DNA from: Cohnella pontilimi
GTDB taxonomy: Bacteria; Bacillota; Bacilli; Paenibacillales; Paenibacillaceae
Direction of reading: 5' to 3'
Length of the DNA: 64,000 nucleotides
Assembly (NCBI RefSeq): GCF_005049045.1
Contig: NZ_SUPK01000002.1
Location: forward strand, 372,001-436,000
Of this stretch, positions 1 through 8,687 are shown in pieces. A model generated the notes under the pieces. The model saw only the letters and a program-made list of their open reading frames with translations. It did no database searches and had not been told where the DNA came from. The number at the start of each line of letters is the position of its first letter. Position 1 is the stretch's first letter. The translations under genes were made by a program, and so were the position numbers.

Positions 1-1
1 C

Positions 2-394
2 CAGAATTGGACCATTATTTACGAAGATTCCTTTACGGCCGCCCTCGCCGGTCAGGCCATTTATCACCAGAACAACGATGATTTTTGGAAATTTTATCAT
101 GCCATTTTAGACAATCAGCAAGAAGAGAAAAAAATATGGGCAACACCCGAATATTTAACGGAATTGGCGAAACAGCATGGGGTCAAAGTCGATTACGACA
201 AGCTCAAGCAAGATATCGAAAAAGGCACCTATAAAGACGAGATCGACAGCCAGAACCGGTTCGCCGTGCAACAACGATTCACGGGCACGCCGACCGTCCT
301 GATCAACGGACGCAAGCTGGACGACAAAACCTCGCTGAATTATAACAACTTGAAAGCGGAAATCGAAAAGGCGCTTCAAGAAGCCGGCCAATAA
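2..394 (+). CDS. DsbA/BdbD-like thiol-disulfide oxidoreductase, 5' truncated by the window
   Basis: Open frame from base 2 to a TAA at 392-394, with no start inside the window, so this is the C-terminal 130 residues of a longer protein. The visible part has the helical insertion and C-terminal thioredoxin half of the DsbA family (ends with FTGTPTVLINGRKL, which carries the cis-proline TPT loop). The CxxC active site would lie upstream, outside the window. It is followed after 13 bases by bdbC, the membrane quinone-linked partner. In Bacillus BdbD and BdbC form one oxidation pair outside the membrane, so the neighbour supports a BdbD-type role over a generic DsbA-like isomerase. The family is clear; the subfamily is inferred from context. 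Confidence 0.85.
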   Translation, partial: QNWTIIYEDSFTAALAGQAIYHQNNDDFWKFYHAILDNQQEEKKIWATPEYLTELAKQHGVKVDYDKLKQDIEKGTYKDEIDSQNRFAVQQRFTGTPTVLINGRKLDDKTSLNYNNLKAEIEKALQEAGQ

Positions 395-407
395 CGGGGG
401 AGCCTTG

Positions 408-833
408 ATGCGAGTGCTTATTCAAAAATACGGCCTGTTGTTCGCCTGGATTGTGTCGCTTACCGCGACCGCCGGCAGTTTGTTCCTCAGCGACGTGATG
501 GGTTACTTGCCCTGCAAGCTATGCTGGTTTCAACGCATCTTTATGTACCCGCTCGTACTGCTGTTAGGGAGAGCCGCCATTCGCGACGACCGGGGAATCG
601 CGGGTTACACCCTGCCGCTCAGCGTCATCGGAGGTCTGATATCGGCCTACCACTTCGCGGAGCAAAAAATTCCCGGTCTCGCCGCGATGATGCCTTGTAC
701 GGCCGGCGTCCCTTGCGACGTAGATTATTTAAACTGGTTCGGATTCATCACGATTCCGTTCATGGCACTGATCGCTTTTATCCTGATCACGATCTTTCTT
801 CTCATCGCCCGCAGGGCCGATCATACGCAATAA
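408..833 (+). CDS. bdbC: Disulfide bond formation protein BdbC/DsbB family
   Basis: This 141-residue membrane protein has about four hydrophobic segments and the two cysteine pairs expected of the DsbB/BdbC family: CKLC near residue 33 in the first loop and a CTAGVPC pair in the second loop. The family reoxidises an extracytoplasmic DsbA-like partner and passes electrons to quinone. The ATG at 408 is chosen because GGGGGAG at 394-400 sits 7 bases upstream; a TTG one codon earlier is also in frame. It is the second gene of a pair with the truncated BdbD-like gene and is followed directly by a strong terminator. Confidence 0.9.
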   Translation: MRVLIQKYGLLFAWIVSLTATAGSLFLSDVMGYLPCKLCWFQRIFMYPLVLLLGRAAIRDDRGIAGYTLPLSVIGGLISAYHFAEQKIPGLAAMMPCTAGVPCDVDYLNWFGFITIPFMALIAFILITIFLLIARRADHTQ

Positions 834-836
834 ACG

Positions 837-873
837 CCAAAACCCGCAAAGCGTCGCGCTTTGCGGGTTTTGG
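837..873. terminator. Bidirectional terminator between bdbC and rnpB
   Basis: A near-perfect inverted repeat with arms of 17 bases (CCAAAACCCGCAAAGCG and its complement) around a TCG loop. It is A-rich on its left and T-rich on its right, so it can stop transcription from bdbC (+) and from the RNase P RNA gene (-), whose 3' end lies 5 bases away. Confidence 0.85.
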
Positions 874-877
874 ACTT

Positions 878-1294
878 CCGGAAAGATTGCCGTAAGCCGG
901 GTTCTGTACTTCACGTGGTATCGCGGACCGCTCAAGGCAGCCCTCCCACTTGCTGAAGCGACAATCATCTTTCTAGGCCGGACATTGCTGCCCGGCTCAA
1001 GCGACCAACCCGAACGCGCCCCGGGCCGGGGCTGCAGAGCGAACTCCGCTGCGTTCTCCTAGGTCTTGCTCCAAATGGGGTTTACCAGGAACAAAGTCAC
1101 CCGTGTTCCTCGTGGTCTCTTACACCACGGTTCCATCCTTGCCTGATCCGCTTGCGCGGCCATCGGCGGTCCATTTCTGTGGCACTATCCTTCGGCTCGC
1201 GCCGACTGGACGTTATCCAGCATTCTGCCCTATGGAGCCCGGACTTTCCTCCCGCGGCCATGAGCCGCCGGCGATTGTCTGTCAATCTTTCCGG
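878..1294 (-). ncRNA. rnpB: RNase P RNA (class A type)
   Basis: This is the catalytic RNA of RNase P, which trims tRNA 5' leaders. On the minus strand the conserved core blocks appear in order: GAGGAAAGTCCGGGCTCC, ATAGGGCAGAATGCTGG, GTGCCACAGAAA, CCGCCGATGGCC, GGTAAACCCC, TTGAGCC and ACAGAACCCGGCTTA. The ends pair as helix P1 (878-889 with 1283-1294). The order and sequence of helices P12-P14 and the GGAGCAAG block resemble the ancestral class A RNA (as in E. coli) rather than the class B form typical of Bacillus. The length of about 417 nt is normal. The stretch 834-1375 contains this RNA, its promoter and the shared terminator, and no protein gene. Confidence 0.95.
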
Positions 1295-1306
1295 TTCGTA
1301 AATAAT

Positions 1307-1335
1307 AGTATATCGCGATTCCCCGCCAGACACAA
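1307..1335 (-). promoter_or_regulatory. SigA-type promoter of rnpB
   Basis: On the minus strand there is a -35-like TTGTGT (1330-1335), a 17-base spacer and a -10 TATACT (1307-1312). This puts the start about 12 to 18 bases before helix P1 of the RNase P RNA. The -10 is strong, the -35 is weak. Confidence 0.55.
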
Positions 1336-1375
1336 CGGTAATGGTTGGAACGCGATCCAGACGGACGCGGAATGG

Positions 1376-2491
1376 CTACCGCAGCCGAAACGGCTCGGTG
1401 TTGATCTGTGATGCCAATACTTCCGTGGCATAACCTTGTTCCCGAAGACGCAGCTGCAGCCATTCGGCTACTTTAGTTTTCATGATTTTTTCCGCGTTGT
1501 GGCCCGGATCCACCAGGGACAGTCCGGCAACCAGCGCGTCATGTGCGGTGTGGTAATCGATATCCCCGGTCACCAGCACATCCGCGCCGGCGAACATCGC
1601 GTTACGGATGAACCGCGAACCGGATCCCCCGAGCACCGCCACTTTCCGAATCGGCTTGCCGCCTTCCCCCACCACCCGCACGAACGGTACGTCGAACGCC
1701 GCCTTTACTCTCTCTGCGAACACGTCCAACGATTCCGCTTCGGGAAGTACGCCGACCCGGCCCAAACCGAAGGACCGGCCTTTCAAATCCATGGCGTACA
1801 AATCGTAAGCCACTTCTTCGTAGGGATGTGCCTTGAGCATGGCGGAAACGACGGCTTTGTGCGCGCTTTGCGGTACGATCGTTTCGATCCGCACCTCCAG
1901 AGCGTTTTCCAGCTTGCCCTGCTTGCCGATATAGGGATCCGTCCCTTCCCGGGGCATGAACGTCCCGGTACCTTCGAGGTTAAAGCTGCAGTGGCTGTAG
2001 TTGCCGATCCATCCGGCCCCGGCCGCGAACATGGCGGAGCGGACCGCTTCCGCATGCTCCTTCGGCACGAAGACGACCAGTTTATACAGCTTGTCGGTAT
2101 GGACCTCGCGCAGCACGCCTCGGCCCTCGAGTCCCAGCGCTTCGGCCATCCAGTCGTTCATGCCGCCTTCTGCTGTGTCCAGATTCGTATGCGCCACATA
2201 AACCGCAATATCCTTCCGCAGTAAATCGGCCGCTAACGCTCCAGCCGGCGTATCCGTCTGCAAATGGGCAAGAGGGCGGTAAATAACCGCGTGGTGCGCG
2301 ATGATCAGCTCGGCACCGGCTGCAGCCGCCTCCTGTACGACTTCCGGCGTCACATCCAAAGCAATGAGCGCTTTGCGTATTTCTTTACGCAGGCTTCCGA
2401 CCTGTAAGCCGATTTTATCTTCCGGCTCCGCATAATGTTTCGGCGCTAGCCGTTCCATCAATTGGACAACGGTTTCTCCCCGCGCAAACAT
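1376..2491 (-). CDS. Nif3-like dinuclear metal center protein (YqfO, DUF34)
   Basis: A 371-residue protein of the Nif3/DUF34 family, which forms hexamers with a two-metal site; the cellular substrate is not settled. Metal ligands are visible: the HH in IIAHHAVIY near residue 64, HTNLD near 102, and the C-terminal DYHTAHD and DPGHNAEK. Residues of about 130-240 form the extra PII/CutA-like domain found in the long Bacillus form (YqfO), so the length fits. The ATG at 2491 is preferred over an upstream in-frame start because the protein then begins with the family's usual VVQLMERLAP helix. It overlaps the end of trmK by 34 bases, as in other Bacillales, and is probably translated with it. Confidence 0.92.
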   Translation of the reverse strand: MFARGETVVQLMERLAPKHYAEPEDKIGLQVGSLRKEIRKALIALDVTPEVVQEAAAAGAELIIAHHAVIYRPLAHLQTDTPAGALAADLLRKDIAVYVAHTNLDTAEGGMNDWMAEALGLEGRGVLREVHTDKLYKLVVFVPKEHAEAVRSAMFAAGAGWIGNYSHCSFNLEGTGTFMPREGTDPYIGKQGKLENALEVRIETIVPQSAHKAVVSAMLKAHPYEEVAYDLYAMDLKGRSFGLGRVGVLPEAESLDVFAERVKAAFDVPFVRVVGEGGKPIRKVAVLGGSGSRFIRNAMFAGADVLVTGDIDYHTAHDALVAGLSLVDPGHNAEKIMKTKVAEWLQLRLREQGYATEVLASQINTEPFRLR

Positions 2492-3270
2492 GCGAGCACC
2501 TCCCGAATTTCCTCCGCCGAATTTTCCCACTCGGCCGCTTTTTGAGCAGCTTCGGCAGCGCTGGATTGTTTCATTTGACGAATGATTTGTTCACGCTTGG
2601 CGATCTCCTGCTCCCACTTCCGCCGGAAGGCCTCGCCCGCCGACCGGAGAAGAAGCGGCCCCATCTCATACAGAAGATCCGCGGGCACATGGGCTTTGCA
2701 GGGAGCCAGCAGCCGCTCTTCGTACAGTTCCGCGTTACGCTCCTCCGCCTCGGCCGGCGACTTGGCGCGAACAGCCCGCATCAACGTATAGATGACCCCG
2801 TCTTCCTCCAACAAAAGCTCGCGATCCAGCACGAAGCCATGCCGCCTCAACCATTTACGCACGGCATCTTCCGCCACATGAGGCGACAGCACGAGCGTTT
2901 GTACCCCTTCCAGCCGATCACCCGCTTCATCCAACAGCCGCGCGATTAAACTTCCGCCCATTCCCGCGATGCAGACGGTGTCCACCTCTCCCGGCGAGAG
3001 TACGGCCAGCCCGTTCCCTTGGCGCACGGAAACGAGGCCGCTAAGGCCGGCTTCGCCTACCTGGCGTTTGGCGGCCTGAACCGGCCCCGGATTCACATCA
3101 CCGGCAACCGCGAACGCAATTCGTCCATCGCCGGCCAAATAAACGGGAAGCAGCGCATGATCCGTCCCGATGTCGGCGAAGCGGGCGCCCTGCGGCACCC
3201 AATCGGCCAGCGCCGACAATCTGCGGGACAGCTTCACGGCTGCTCCTTCCGCATTCGATTCGTTTCTCAT
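2458..3270 (-). CDS. trmK: tRNA (adenine(22)-N1)-methyltransferase TrmK
   Basis: A 270-residue SAM-dependent methyltransferase of the TrmK (DUF633/YqfN) family, which makes m1A22 in tRNA. The SAM-binding FADIGTDHALLPVYL motif lies near residue 31, and the family's CIAGMGGSLIARLL motif near residue 100. The C-terminal part is a helical, probably coiled-coil, tRNA-binding region. The ATG at 3270 overlaps the stop of the upstream gene as TGATG, which indicates translational coupling; an in-frame start 21 bases upstream is less likely. In Bacillus the gene also lies between sigA and yqfO. Confidence 0.93.
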   Translation of the reverse strand: MRNESNAEGAAVKLSRRLSALADWVPQGARFADIGTDHALLPVYLAGDGRIAFAVAGDVNPGPVQAAKRQVGEAGLSGLVSVRQGNGLAVLSPGEVDTVCIAGMGGSLIARLLDEAGDRLEGVQTLVLSPHVAEDAVRKWLRRHGFVLDRELLLEEDGVIYTLMRAVRAKSPAEAEERNAELYEERLLAPCKAHVPADLLYEMGPLLLRSAGEAFRRKWEQEIAKREQIIRQMKQSSAAEAAQKAAEWENSAEEIREVLACLRGEKPLSN

Positions 3271-4103
3271 CAGGCAACCCATTCCATCCATTGTTTTCGG
3301 AGCCGGTACAACCCGACACCCGCTAGCAAAATTTTACCCAAAAGCCCGGCCTGAATCCACTGCATGTCCACCTTGGCGACGGCGGCATGAAGCTCCGGCA
3401 TGAGCCAAACGATCAATCCGACAGCAAACAGCACGGTTCCCGCCGACTTGTTCCGCACGTGCAGGAACCAGCTCAGCCATATGAATAATAAAGCCGCAGG
3501 AATCCAGAAAAGCTGGGTCTCCCCCCACGCAGGGTGTGGATTGTGCATCATCAGTAATCTCGCGTACAGGGCAATGACAGCCATCCAGCCGAACCCGTGC
3601 ACCAACGCCTGACGGATGATGAGTCCGCAGCCGATCCACATCGCGGAGCAAACAGCCAGCAGCACGATCGGTCCCGCTCCCTTCGTCCAACCGTGAAGCT
3701 GGAGGATCACCGCGCCTGTTCCGAACAGAAACAGCATGCCGCTTACCATGACCAGCAAAGCACGAAGCGGATGATTCTCGCGCAGCCACCCCGCCAGTCC
3801 GACGAAGCCTGTCGTCACCAATCCCGCGAGACCGATTTGCAATGGGAGAGGAAACGCGCTAAAATGAAGAACAACAACACAGATCAAGGCAAAAATGCCA
3901 AAAACAAGCATCCATTGCTTGCGCGACGCCTTTCCGATTTTACGGACCGCGGCTCCCACAGCGCCTTTAGGCCGTTCGCTGAGATCATCCAAATATAAGT
4001 TTTGCAGGAAGTCGCAATATTGTTCGGGCAGCAGCTTGCTTCTCCGCCAAGCTTCGATTTCGTTCACGATCGTTTTGCGTTTGTCTTCTTCCGCAACCGG
4101 CAT
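3270..4103 (-). CDS. Conserved multi-pass membrane protein of unknown function
   Basis: The first 60 residues are soluble and charged (an EIEAWRRSKLLPEQY helix), followed by about eight hydrophobic segments between residues 64 and 265. No catalytic motif is seen and I do not recognise a named family. The ATG at 4103 is chosen because GGAGGG lies 8 bases upstream. It is coupled to trmK by a TGATG overlap and sits behind the sigA terminator, in the interval between sigA and trmK. The soluble head followed by a membrane block could suggest a sensor or anchoring role, but nothing in the sequence fixes this. Confidence 0.8.
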   Translation of the reverse strand: MPVAEEDKRKTIVNEIEAWRRSKLLPEQYCDFLQNLYLDDLSERPKGAVGAAVRKIGKASRKQWMLVFGIFALICVVVLHFSAFPLPLQIGLAGLVTTGFVGLAGWLRENHPLRALLVMVSGMLFLFGTGAVILQLHGWTKGAGPIVLLAVCSAMWIGCGLIIRQALVHGFGWMAVIALYARLLMMHNPHPAWGETQLFWIPAALLFIWLSWFLHVRNKSAGTVLFAVGLIVWLMPELHAAVAKVDMQWIQAGLLGKILLAGVGLYRLRKQWMEWVA

Positions 4104-4121
4104 CCTTTTCCCTCCTGGAAC

Positions 4122-4154
4122 AAAAAGACCTTCAACCCTCAAGGGCGGAAGGCC
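4122..4154 (-). terminator. Terminator of the dnaG-sigA operon
   Basis: On the minus strand GGCCTTCCGCCCTTGAGGG and GGTTGAAGGTC can fold as an imperfect hairpin followed by TTTTTG, 20 bases after the sigA stop. Confidence 0.7.
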
Positions 4155-4174
4155 TCGATATTGTATATATCGTC

Positions 4175-5302
4175 TTATTCCAGAAAATCTTTCAGTCGTT
4201 TGCTCCGGCTCGGGTGGCGAAGCTTGCGCAGCGCTTTCGCTTCGATCTGGCGAATGCGTTCGCGCGTCACGCCGAACACTTTGCCGACCTCTTCCAGCGT
4301 ACGCGTGCGGCCGTCATCGAGGCCGAAGCGGAGGCGAAGCACGTTCTCTTCCCGCTCGGTCAGCGTGTCGAGCACGTCTTCCAGCTGCTCCTTGAGCAGC
4401 TCGTACGCTGCGGCGTCCGCCGGAGCCAGCGCTTCCTGATCCTCAATGAAATCGCCCAGGTGGGAATCGTCTTCCTCGCCGATCGGCGTCTCCAAAGAAA
4501 CCGGCTCTTGCGCGATTTTCATAATTTCACGCACTTTATCCACGCTCAGTTCCATCTGCTCGGCGATTTCTTCCGGCGTCGGCTCGCGGCCGAGCTCCTG
4601 CAGCAGCTGGCGGGATACACGAATCAGCTTGTTGATCGTTTCCACCATGTGAACCGGGATACGGATCGTCCGCGCCTGATCGGCAATCGCTCGGGTGATC
4701 GCCTGCCGGATCCACCAGGTGGCGTAGGTGCTGAATTTGAAGCCCTTCATATGGTCAAACTTCTCGACCGCCTTGAGCAAGCCCATGTTGCCCTCTTGGA
4801 TCAGGTCGAGGAACAGCATTCCGCGGCCAACGTAACGTTTGGCGATACTGACCACAAGACGCAGGTTGGCTTCGGCCAGCCTTTTTTTCGCTTCTTCCGC
4901 TTCGCTTCCGCCCAGCTCGATCTTCTTGGCGAGCTCCACCTCGTCGTCGGCGCCGAGCAGCGGGACGCGCCCGATTTCTTTCAAGTACATCCGAACCGGA
5001 TCGTTGATTTTGATGCCCGGCGGAAGGGACAAATCGTCGTCGAAGTTAAACTCGTCGCGCTCTTCGTCTTCCCCGTGCCCCCGCCGTTCTTCGTCGTGAT
5101 CGTTGACCACCTCGATGCCGTGATCCGCCAGCTGTTCGAAGAACTCGTCGATTTGATCGGGATCCTGATCGAAAGGAGATAATTTCTCCATGATTTCTTT
5201 ATAGGTCAAAGCGGATTTTTTCTTGCCCTGCTCCATCAGTTGGGATTTGACCTGCTCCAGGGTCATTTCCGTCTCGAGCCCGGTGTGTTGATCGTTCGCC
5301 AT
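4175..5302 (-). CDS. sigA: RNA polymerase primary sigma factor SigA/RpoD
   Basis: A 375-residue housekeeping sigma factor. Region 1.1 is at the N terminus, followed by an acidic linker ([17 protein letters not shown]). Region 1.2 begins at [11 protein letters not shown]. Region 2 carries the [18 protein letters not shown] and [17 protein letters not shown] motifs that bind core and melt the -10, region 3 follows, and region 4 ends in the helix-turn-helix [20 protein letters not shown]. Length and motifs match B. subtilis SigA. The ATG at 5302 has a GGAGGGAG site. It is last in the yqxD-dnaG-sigA operon, the Gram-positive equivalent of the macromolecular synthesis operon. Confidence 0.98.
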   Translation of the reverse strand: MANDQHTGLETEMTLEQVKSQLMEQGKKKSALTYKEIMEKLSPFDQDPDQIDEFFEQLADHGIEVVNDHDEERRGHGEDEERDEFNFDDDLSLPPGIKINDPVRMYLKEIGRVPLLGADDEVELAKKIELGGSEAEEAKKRLAEANLRLVVSIAKRYVGRGMLFLDLIQEGNMGLLKAVEKFDHMKGFKFSTYATWWIRQAITRAIADQARTIRIPVHMVETINKLIRVSRQLLQELGREPTPEEIAEQMELSVDKVREIMKIAQEPVSLETPIGEEDDSHLGDFIEDQEALAPADAAAYELLKEQLEDVLDTLTEREENVLRLRFGLDDGRTRTLEEVGKVFGVTRERIRQIEAKALRKLRHPSRSKRLKDFLE

Positions 5303-5333
5303 TACGACTCCCTCCTCCCTGGAAACCGCGCAA

Positions 5334-7160
5334 TCACCATTCTTTGCGCTTCTTTTCCAGGGCAATAATCTCTGTCAAAATTTGTGCAGCCCGCATGTGA
5401 TCGCCGGCTCGCTCCGCGCGCTGCATTTCTTCTCTGTTCCGGTCGATTTCTCGGGTCAGGGACATACGGCCGACCGTGCGGAGACAATCTTCGAACTCCC
5501 GCTCGCCGAAAGGAATTTCCATCAGCGCGATGGCACTGGCCGTCCGTTCTAAGCGATCGTCTTGCAAATACGCGGCAAAACGCCCGATGTCCGGTTCATG
5601 ACCCTGCGCGTAATAAGCATATAGATAAGCAGCAAGAGCCGCGTGATCCTCCACGTAAAAACCGTCCCCCAGCCGGCTTTGAACCAGCTCTGCCGTTTCC
5701 GTGTCCTGCATCATCCACGAAAGCAGCTGGCGCTCGGCTTGAATGTAGGCAGGCGTCAACGGCGGCAGCTTGGAGGAAGATCTCTTTTCATTCCATACAT
5801 TATTCCACGATCCGCCGGGAATATCCCCTGTATCTCCCAATTTCTCCTGCTTTCGGACTTCCAGGACCTCCTGCTTCAGCGTGTCCAGCGACACGCCGAA
5901 CTCCTGGGCCAATTCCTTCAGCAGCAGTTCACGTTCCGTCGGGGAATCCCGGCGGGCTACCAGGCGCACCGCCTCGCGCAAATACCGGATCTTCCCGTCT
6001 TCTTCTAGGAGTATATGGGATTTCCTTAAATATATAAGCTGAAATTTGACTGCGGAAACCGCTCCGTCGATCATCTCCCGGACGAACGCCTCACCGCCGT
6101 TGGCGCTGATGTACTCGTCCGGGTCCATCCGGCCTGGCAAGACCGAGACCCTGACGCGAAAACCCGCGCCTTCCAAAAGCGGAATGCTCTTCCGCGCGGC
6201 GGCTTGTCCCGCGTCGTCCCCGTCGTAGCACACAATCGCTTCCTCGGCGAATCTTCTCAGCAAGGCGGCATGCTCGGCGGTAAGCGCGGTACCCATCGAA
6301 GCCACGCCGTTGGTCACGCCGGCCGCCCATGCTTTGATACAATCCACATAGCCTTCGAATACCACCACCTGCCGTGAACGGCGGATCGAGGCCCTTGCTT
6401 CGTGCAGCCGGTAAAGCGTACGGCTTTTGCTGAAGAGCGGCGATTCCGGCGAGTTCAAATATTTCGGCTGCCCGTCGGACAGCAGGCGGCCCGCGAAAGC
6501 GGCCACTTTTCCCTCCCCGTCACGGATCGGAAACATGACCCGGTCGCGAAACCGGTCAACAAAACCGTCTCCCTCCTGTTTACGGGAAAGGAGACCTCCG
6601 CGTTCCATTTCCGCCGCCTCGAATCCTTGTTTATGCAGCCCTTGGACAAGCGTGTCCCAACGCGCCGGCGCGTATCCGAGCCCGAATTCCTCGATCAGCT
6701 TATCCGTGAATCCGCGTGATCTCAAGTAATCCATGGCCGGTTTCCCGGCTTCCGTGTTTCGCAGCAGATAATGATACAACTTGGCGGCATAAGCGTGAGC
6801 TTCGTGCAAAGTTTGACGTTCTTTCTGCCTCGGGCTTGCCTCGTCATCCCGGATCGGAGCCCAATTGACGGGAATGCCGGCTTCTTCCGCCAGCCGCTTC
6901 ACCGCTTCGGGGAACGATTCCCCTTCCATCTCCATCACGAATTTGATGACGTTGCCGCCCTTGCCGCAGCCGTAACAGTGGAAAATTTGCTTCTCCGGCG
7001 TTACGGTGAATGATGGCGTTTTCTCCGAGTGAAAAGGACAGAGACCCTTGAGATATTTCCCGTTCTTCGACAAGTGTACGTAACGGCCCACCGTGTCGGC
7101 AATATCGAACCGCCGGAGCACCTCGTCTATCACCGTCTGCGGTATCATGCCATAATTCAT
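5334..7160 (-). CDS. dnaG: DNA primase DnaG
   Basis: A 608-residue primase that makes RNA primers at the replication fork. Order of parts: CHC2 zinc finger near residues 40-65 (CPFH then CYGCGKGG), the RNA polymerase/Toprim core with [16 protein letters not shown] and the acidic CYDGDDAGQ motif, then a C-terminal helicase-binding domain from about residue 460. Length is normal. The start at 7160 has an AAGGTGG site. It lies 31 bases before sigA and 41 bases after yqxD, so the three are likely cotranscribed from the promoter at 7777-7805. Confidence 0.97.
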   Translation of the reverse strand: MNYGMIPQTVIDEVLRRFDIADTVGRYVHLSKNGKYLKGLCPFHSEKTPSFTVTPEKQIFHCYGCGKGGNVIKFVMEMEGESFPEAVKRLAEEAGIPVNWAPIRDDEASPRQKERQTLHEAHAYAAKLYHYLLRNTEAGKPAMDYLRSRGFTDKLIEEFGLGYAPARWDTLVQGLHKQGFEAAEMERGGLLSRKQEGDGFVDRFRDRVMFPIRDGEGKVAAFAGRLLSDGQPKYLNSPESPLFSKSRTLYRLHEARASIRRSRQVVVFEGYVDCIKAWAAGVTNGVASMGTALTAEHAALLRRFAEEAIVCYDGDDAGQAAARKSIPLLEGAGFRVRVSVLPGRMDPDEYISANGGEAFVREMIDGAVSAVKFQLIYLRKSHILLEEDGKIRYLREAVRLVARRDSPTERELLLKELAQEFGVSLDTLKQEVLEVRKQEKLGDTGDIPGGSWNNVWNEKRSSSKLPPLTPAYIQAERQLLSWMMQDTETAELVQSRLGDGFYVEDHAALAAYLYAYYAQGHEPDIGRFAAYLQDDRLERTASAIALMEIPFGEREFEDCLRTVGRMSLTREIDRNREEMQRAERAGDHMRAAQILTEIIALEKKRKEW

Positions 7161-7201
7161 GTAAGGCCCACCTTACCTTTTAACGCACGTATTACAATTC
7201 G

Positions 7202-7696
7202 CTACAGGTTGCAATTCTCCTGCATCCCCCGCAATAGTGTTGTCAGTTTTTGTTGAAACCGGACCCGGTCCTCTGGGGTAAAAGGAGGGGGACCTTTGGT
7301 CCTGCCGCCTCCCCGCCTCATCCGGGCCGAGAAATGTCGCTGCTCCAATAACCCGTCGATATCATACTCCCGAATTTCCTTTCCACGCGGCGTAAGAACC
7401 GCTGCGCCGCGAGCCAACCCTAGAGCGGCCAGACCGTAGTCGCCCGTGACCAGCACGTCTCTGGGCGTCAATACATTGGCGATGTACAGATCCGTCGATT
7501 GGTCGCCCGCATCGACCGTTACGACCTGTACCCGTTCTTCCGGCACAAGCCGGTGATCGTGGCTGGATACCATCAAGGCCGTCGCTCCGCAGCTTTGGAC
7601 CGTACGGGCGATTTCGGATTTTACGGGGCAGGCGTCACCGTCGACGACAACCCGGTCTCGGATCGGACTCATCCGGTTCACCACCCGTTCATCCAT
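7202..7696 (-). CDS. yqxD: YqxD/YaiI family protein (UPF0178, DUF188, PIN-like)
   Basis: A 164-residue protein of the DUF188 family, recognised by VVVDGDACPVKSEI near the N terminus and TGDYGLAALGL in the middle. The fold is PIN-like and a nuclease role has been suggested for the family, but its function is not established. The same gene precedes dnaG in B. subtilis. The start is uncertain: 7696 (ATG) has only a weak ribosome site, while an internal ATG at 7672 follows GGTGG by 9 bases. Confidence 0.85.
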   Translation of the reverse strand: MDERVVNRMSPIRDRVVVDGDACPVKSEIARTVQSCGATALMVSSHDHRLVPEERVQVVTVDAGDQSTDLYIANVLTPRDVLVTGDYGLAALGLARGAAVLTPRGKEIREYDIDGLLEQRHFSARMRRGGGRTKGPPPFTPEDRVRFQQKLTTLLRGMQENCNL

Positions 7697-7776
7697 AAAG
7701 TTTCGCCACGCCGTTTCTATACGTAATATACGCTAGCGGGATGCAAAATCCTGCACACGGCGCATCAAATTTTAAT

Positions 7777-7805
7777 ATGATAACCGCTGCAGCCCCGACT
7801 GTCAA
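7777..7805 (-). promoter_or_regulatory. SigA promoter for yqxD-dnaG-sigA
   Basis: On the minus strand there is a perfect -35 TTGACA (7800-7805), a 17-base spacer and a -10 TATCAT (7777-7782). It lies 80 bases before yqxD and just behind the yqfL terminator, so it gives the primase-sigma operon its own entry point. Confidence 0.8.
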
Positions 7806-7807
7806 GC

Positions 7808-7837
7808 CGAAAAAAGAGAGCGGCTGACGCTCTCTCT
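7808..7837 (-). terminator. Terminator of glyQ-glyS-yqfL
   Basis: On the minus strand AGAGAGCG and CGCTCTCT form an 8-base stem with a 5-base loop, followed by TTTTTTCGG. It sits 7 bases after the yqfL stop. Confidence 0.85.
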
Positions 7838-7843
7838 TCCCGG

Positions 7844-8650
7844 CTATCGCTGGAATCGCTCCACGATCAAACTTGCGGTTTCTTCCACCGCTTTGTTCGT
7901 CACGTCAATTACCATACAGCCGATTTTCCGCATGATATCATCGGCATATTCCAGTTCCCGCCGGATCCGTTCCTCCGTTGCATATGAAGCCGTATCCGGC
8001 AGGCCGAGCGCTTTCAGCCTTTCCTTCCGGATCGCGTTCAGCGTGTCCGTGCGGATCGTCAGCCCGACCACCTTGGAGGGCGACACCGTGAACAGCTCCT
8101 TCGGCGGGACAAGCTCCGGAACGAGCGGAACGTTGGTCACCTTGAAAGCCTGGTGCGCCAACACCATCGACAACGGGGTCTTAGACGTACGGGACACGCC
8201 GATGAGCACGATGTCCGCCTTGTGAATGCCCGTCACGTCGCGCGCGTCGTCATACCGGACGGCGAATTCCACCGCCTCCACCTTGCGAAAGTAGTTGGCG
8301 TCCAGCACATGGTTTAAGCCCGGTTCGTGCCGGGATTCCCGGCCGAATCGTTCTTCAAATCGATGGATCAGCGAACCGAGCAGATCGATGGCGGTAACCT
8401 TTCGCAGATCGGCCTGCTCCACCATGTGGTCCCGCAAATAAGGGATCACCAGCGTGTACAGCACGATTCCTTGGTCCTCCTGCGCCGCAGTAAGGACGGC
8501 GTCGATCGCTTCCTTGGATTGGATGAAGGCGGCGCGGCGAATTTGGACGGACAGCGGGTGAAACTGGGCCGCTGCCGCCCTAACCGCGTACTCCCCGGTT
8601 TCCCCGGCCGAATCGGATACGACGTATACGATCAATCCCGCCTGCGTCAT
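7844..8650 (-). CDS. yqfL: Pyruvate,phosphate dikinase / PEP synthase regulatory kinase-phosphorylase (YqfL, DUF299)
   Basis: A 268-residue bifunctional kinase/pyrophosphorylase of the DUF299 family, which switches PPDK or PEP synthase off and on by phosphorylating a threonine with ADP. The phosphate-binding loop GVSRTSKTPLS lies near residue 150, the N terminus has the family's YVVSDSAGETGE motif, and the C terminus ends in the conserved IVERFQ helix. The ATG at 8650 has a GGAG site. It follows glyS by 37 bases. In B. subtilis ccpN lies between glyS and yqfL; here no such gene is present. Confidence 0.93.
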   Translation of the reverse strand: MTQAGLIVYVVSDSAGETGEYAVRAAAAQFHPLSVQIRRAAFIQSKEAIDAVLTAAQEDQGIVLYTLVIPYLRDHMVEQADLRKVTAIDLLGSLIHRFEERFGRESRHEPGLNHVLDANYFRKVEAVEFAVRYDDARDVTGIHKADIVLIGVSRTSKTPLSMVLAHQAFKVTNVPLVPELVPPKELFTVSPSKVVGLTIRTDTLNAIRKERLKALGLPDTASYATEERIRRELEYADDIMRKIGCMVIDVTNKAVEETASLIVERFQR

Positions 8651-8687
8651 CTCGCCATCTCCTTCCGGAACGGGCTCCCGACGGAGC

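Noticed and set aside
4214-5182. Plus-strand open frame (322 codons) opposite sigA
   Set aside because: Shadow of the highly conserved sigma factor gene, with no ribosome site or known domain.
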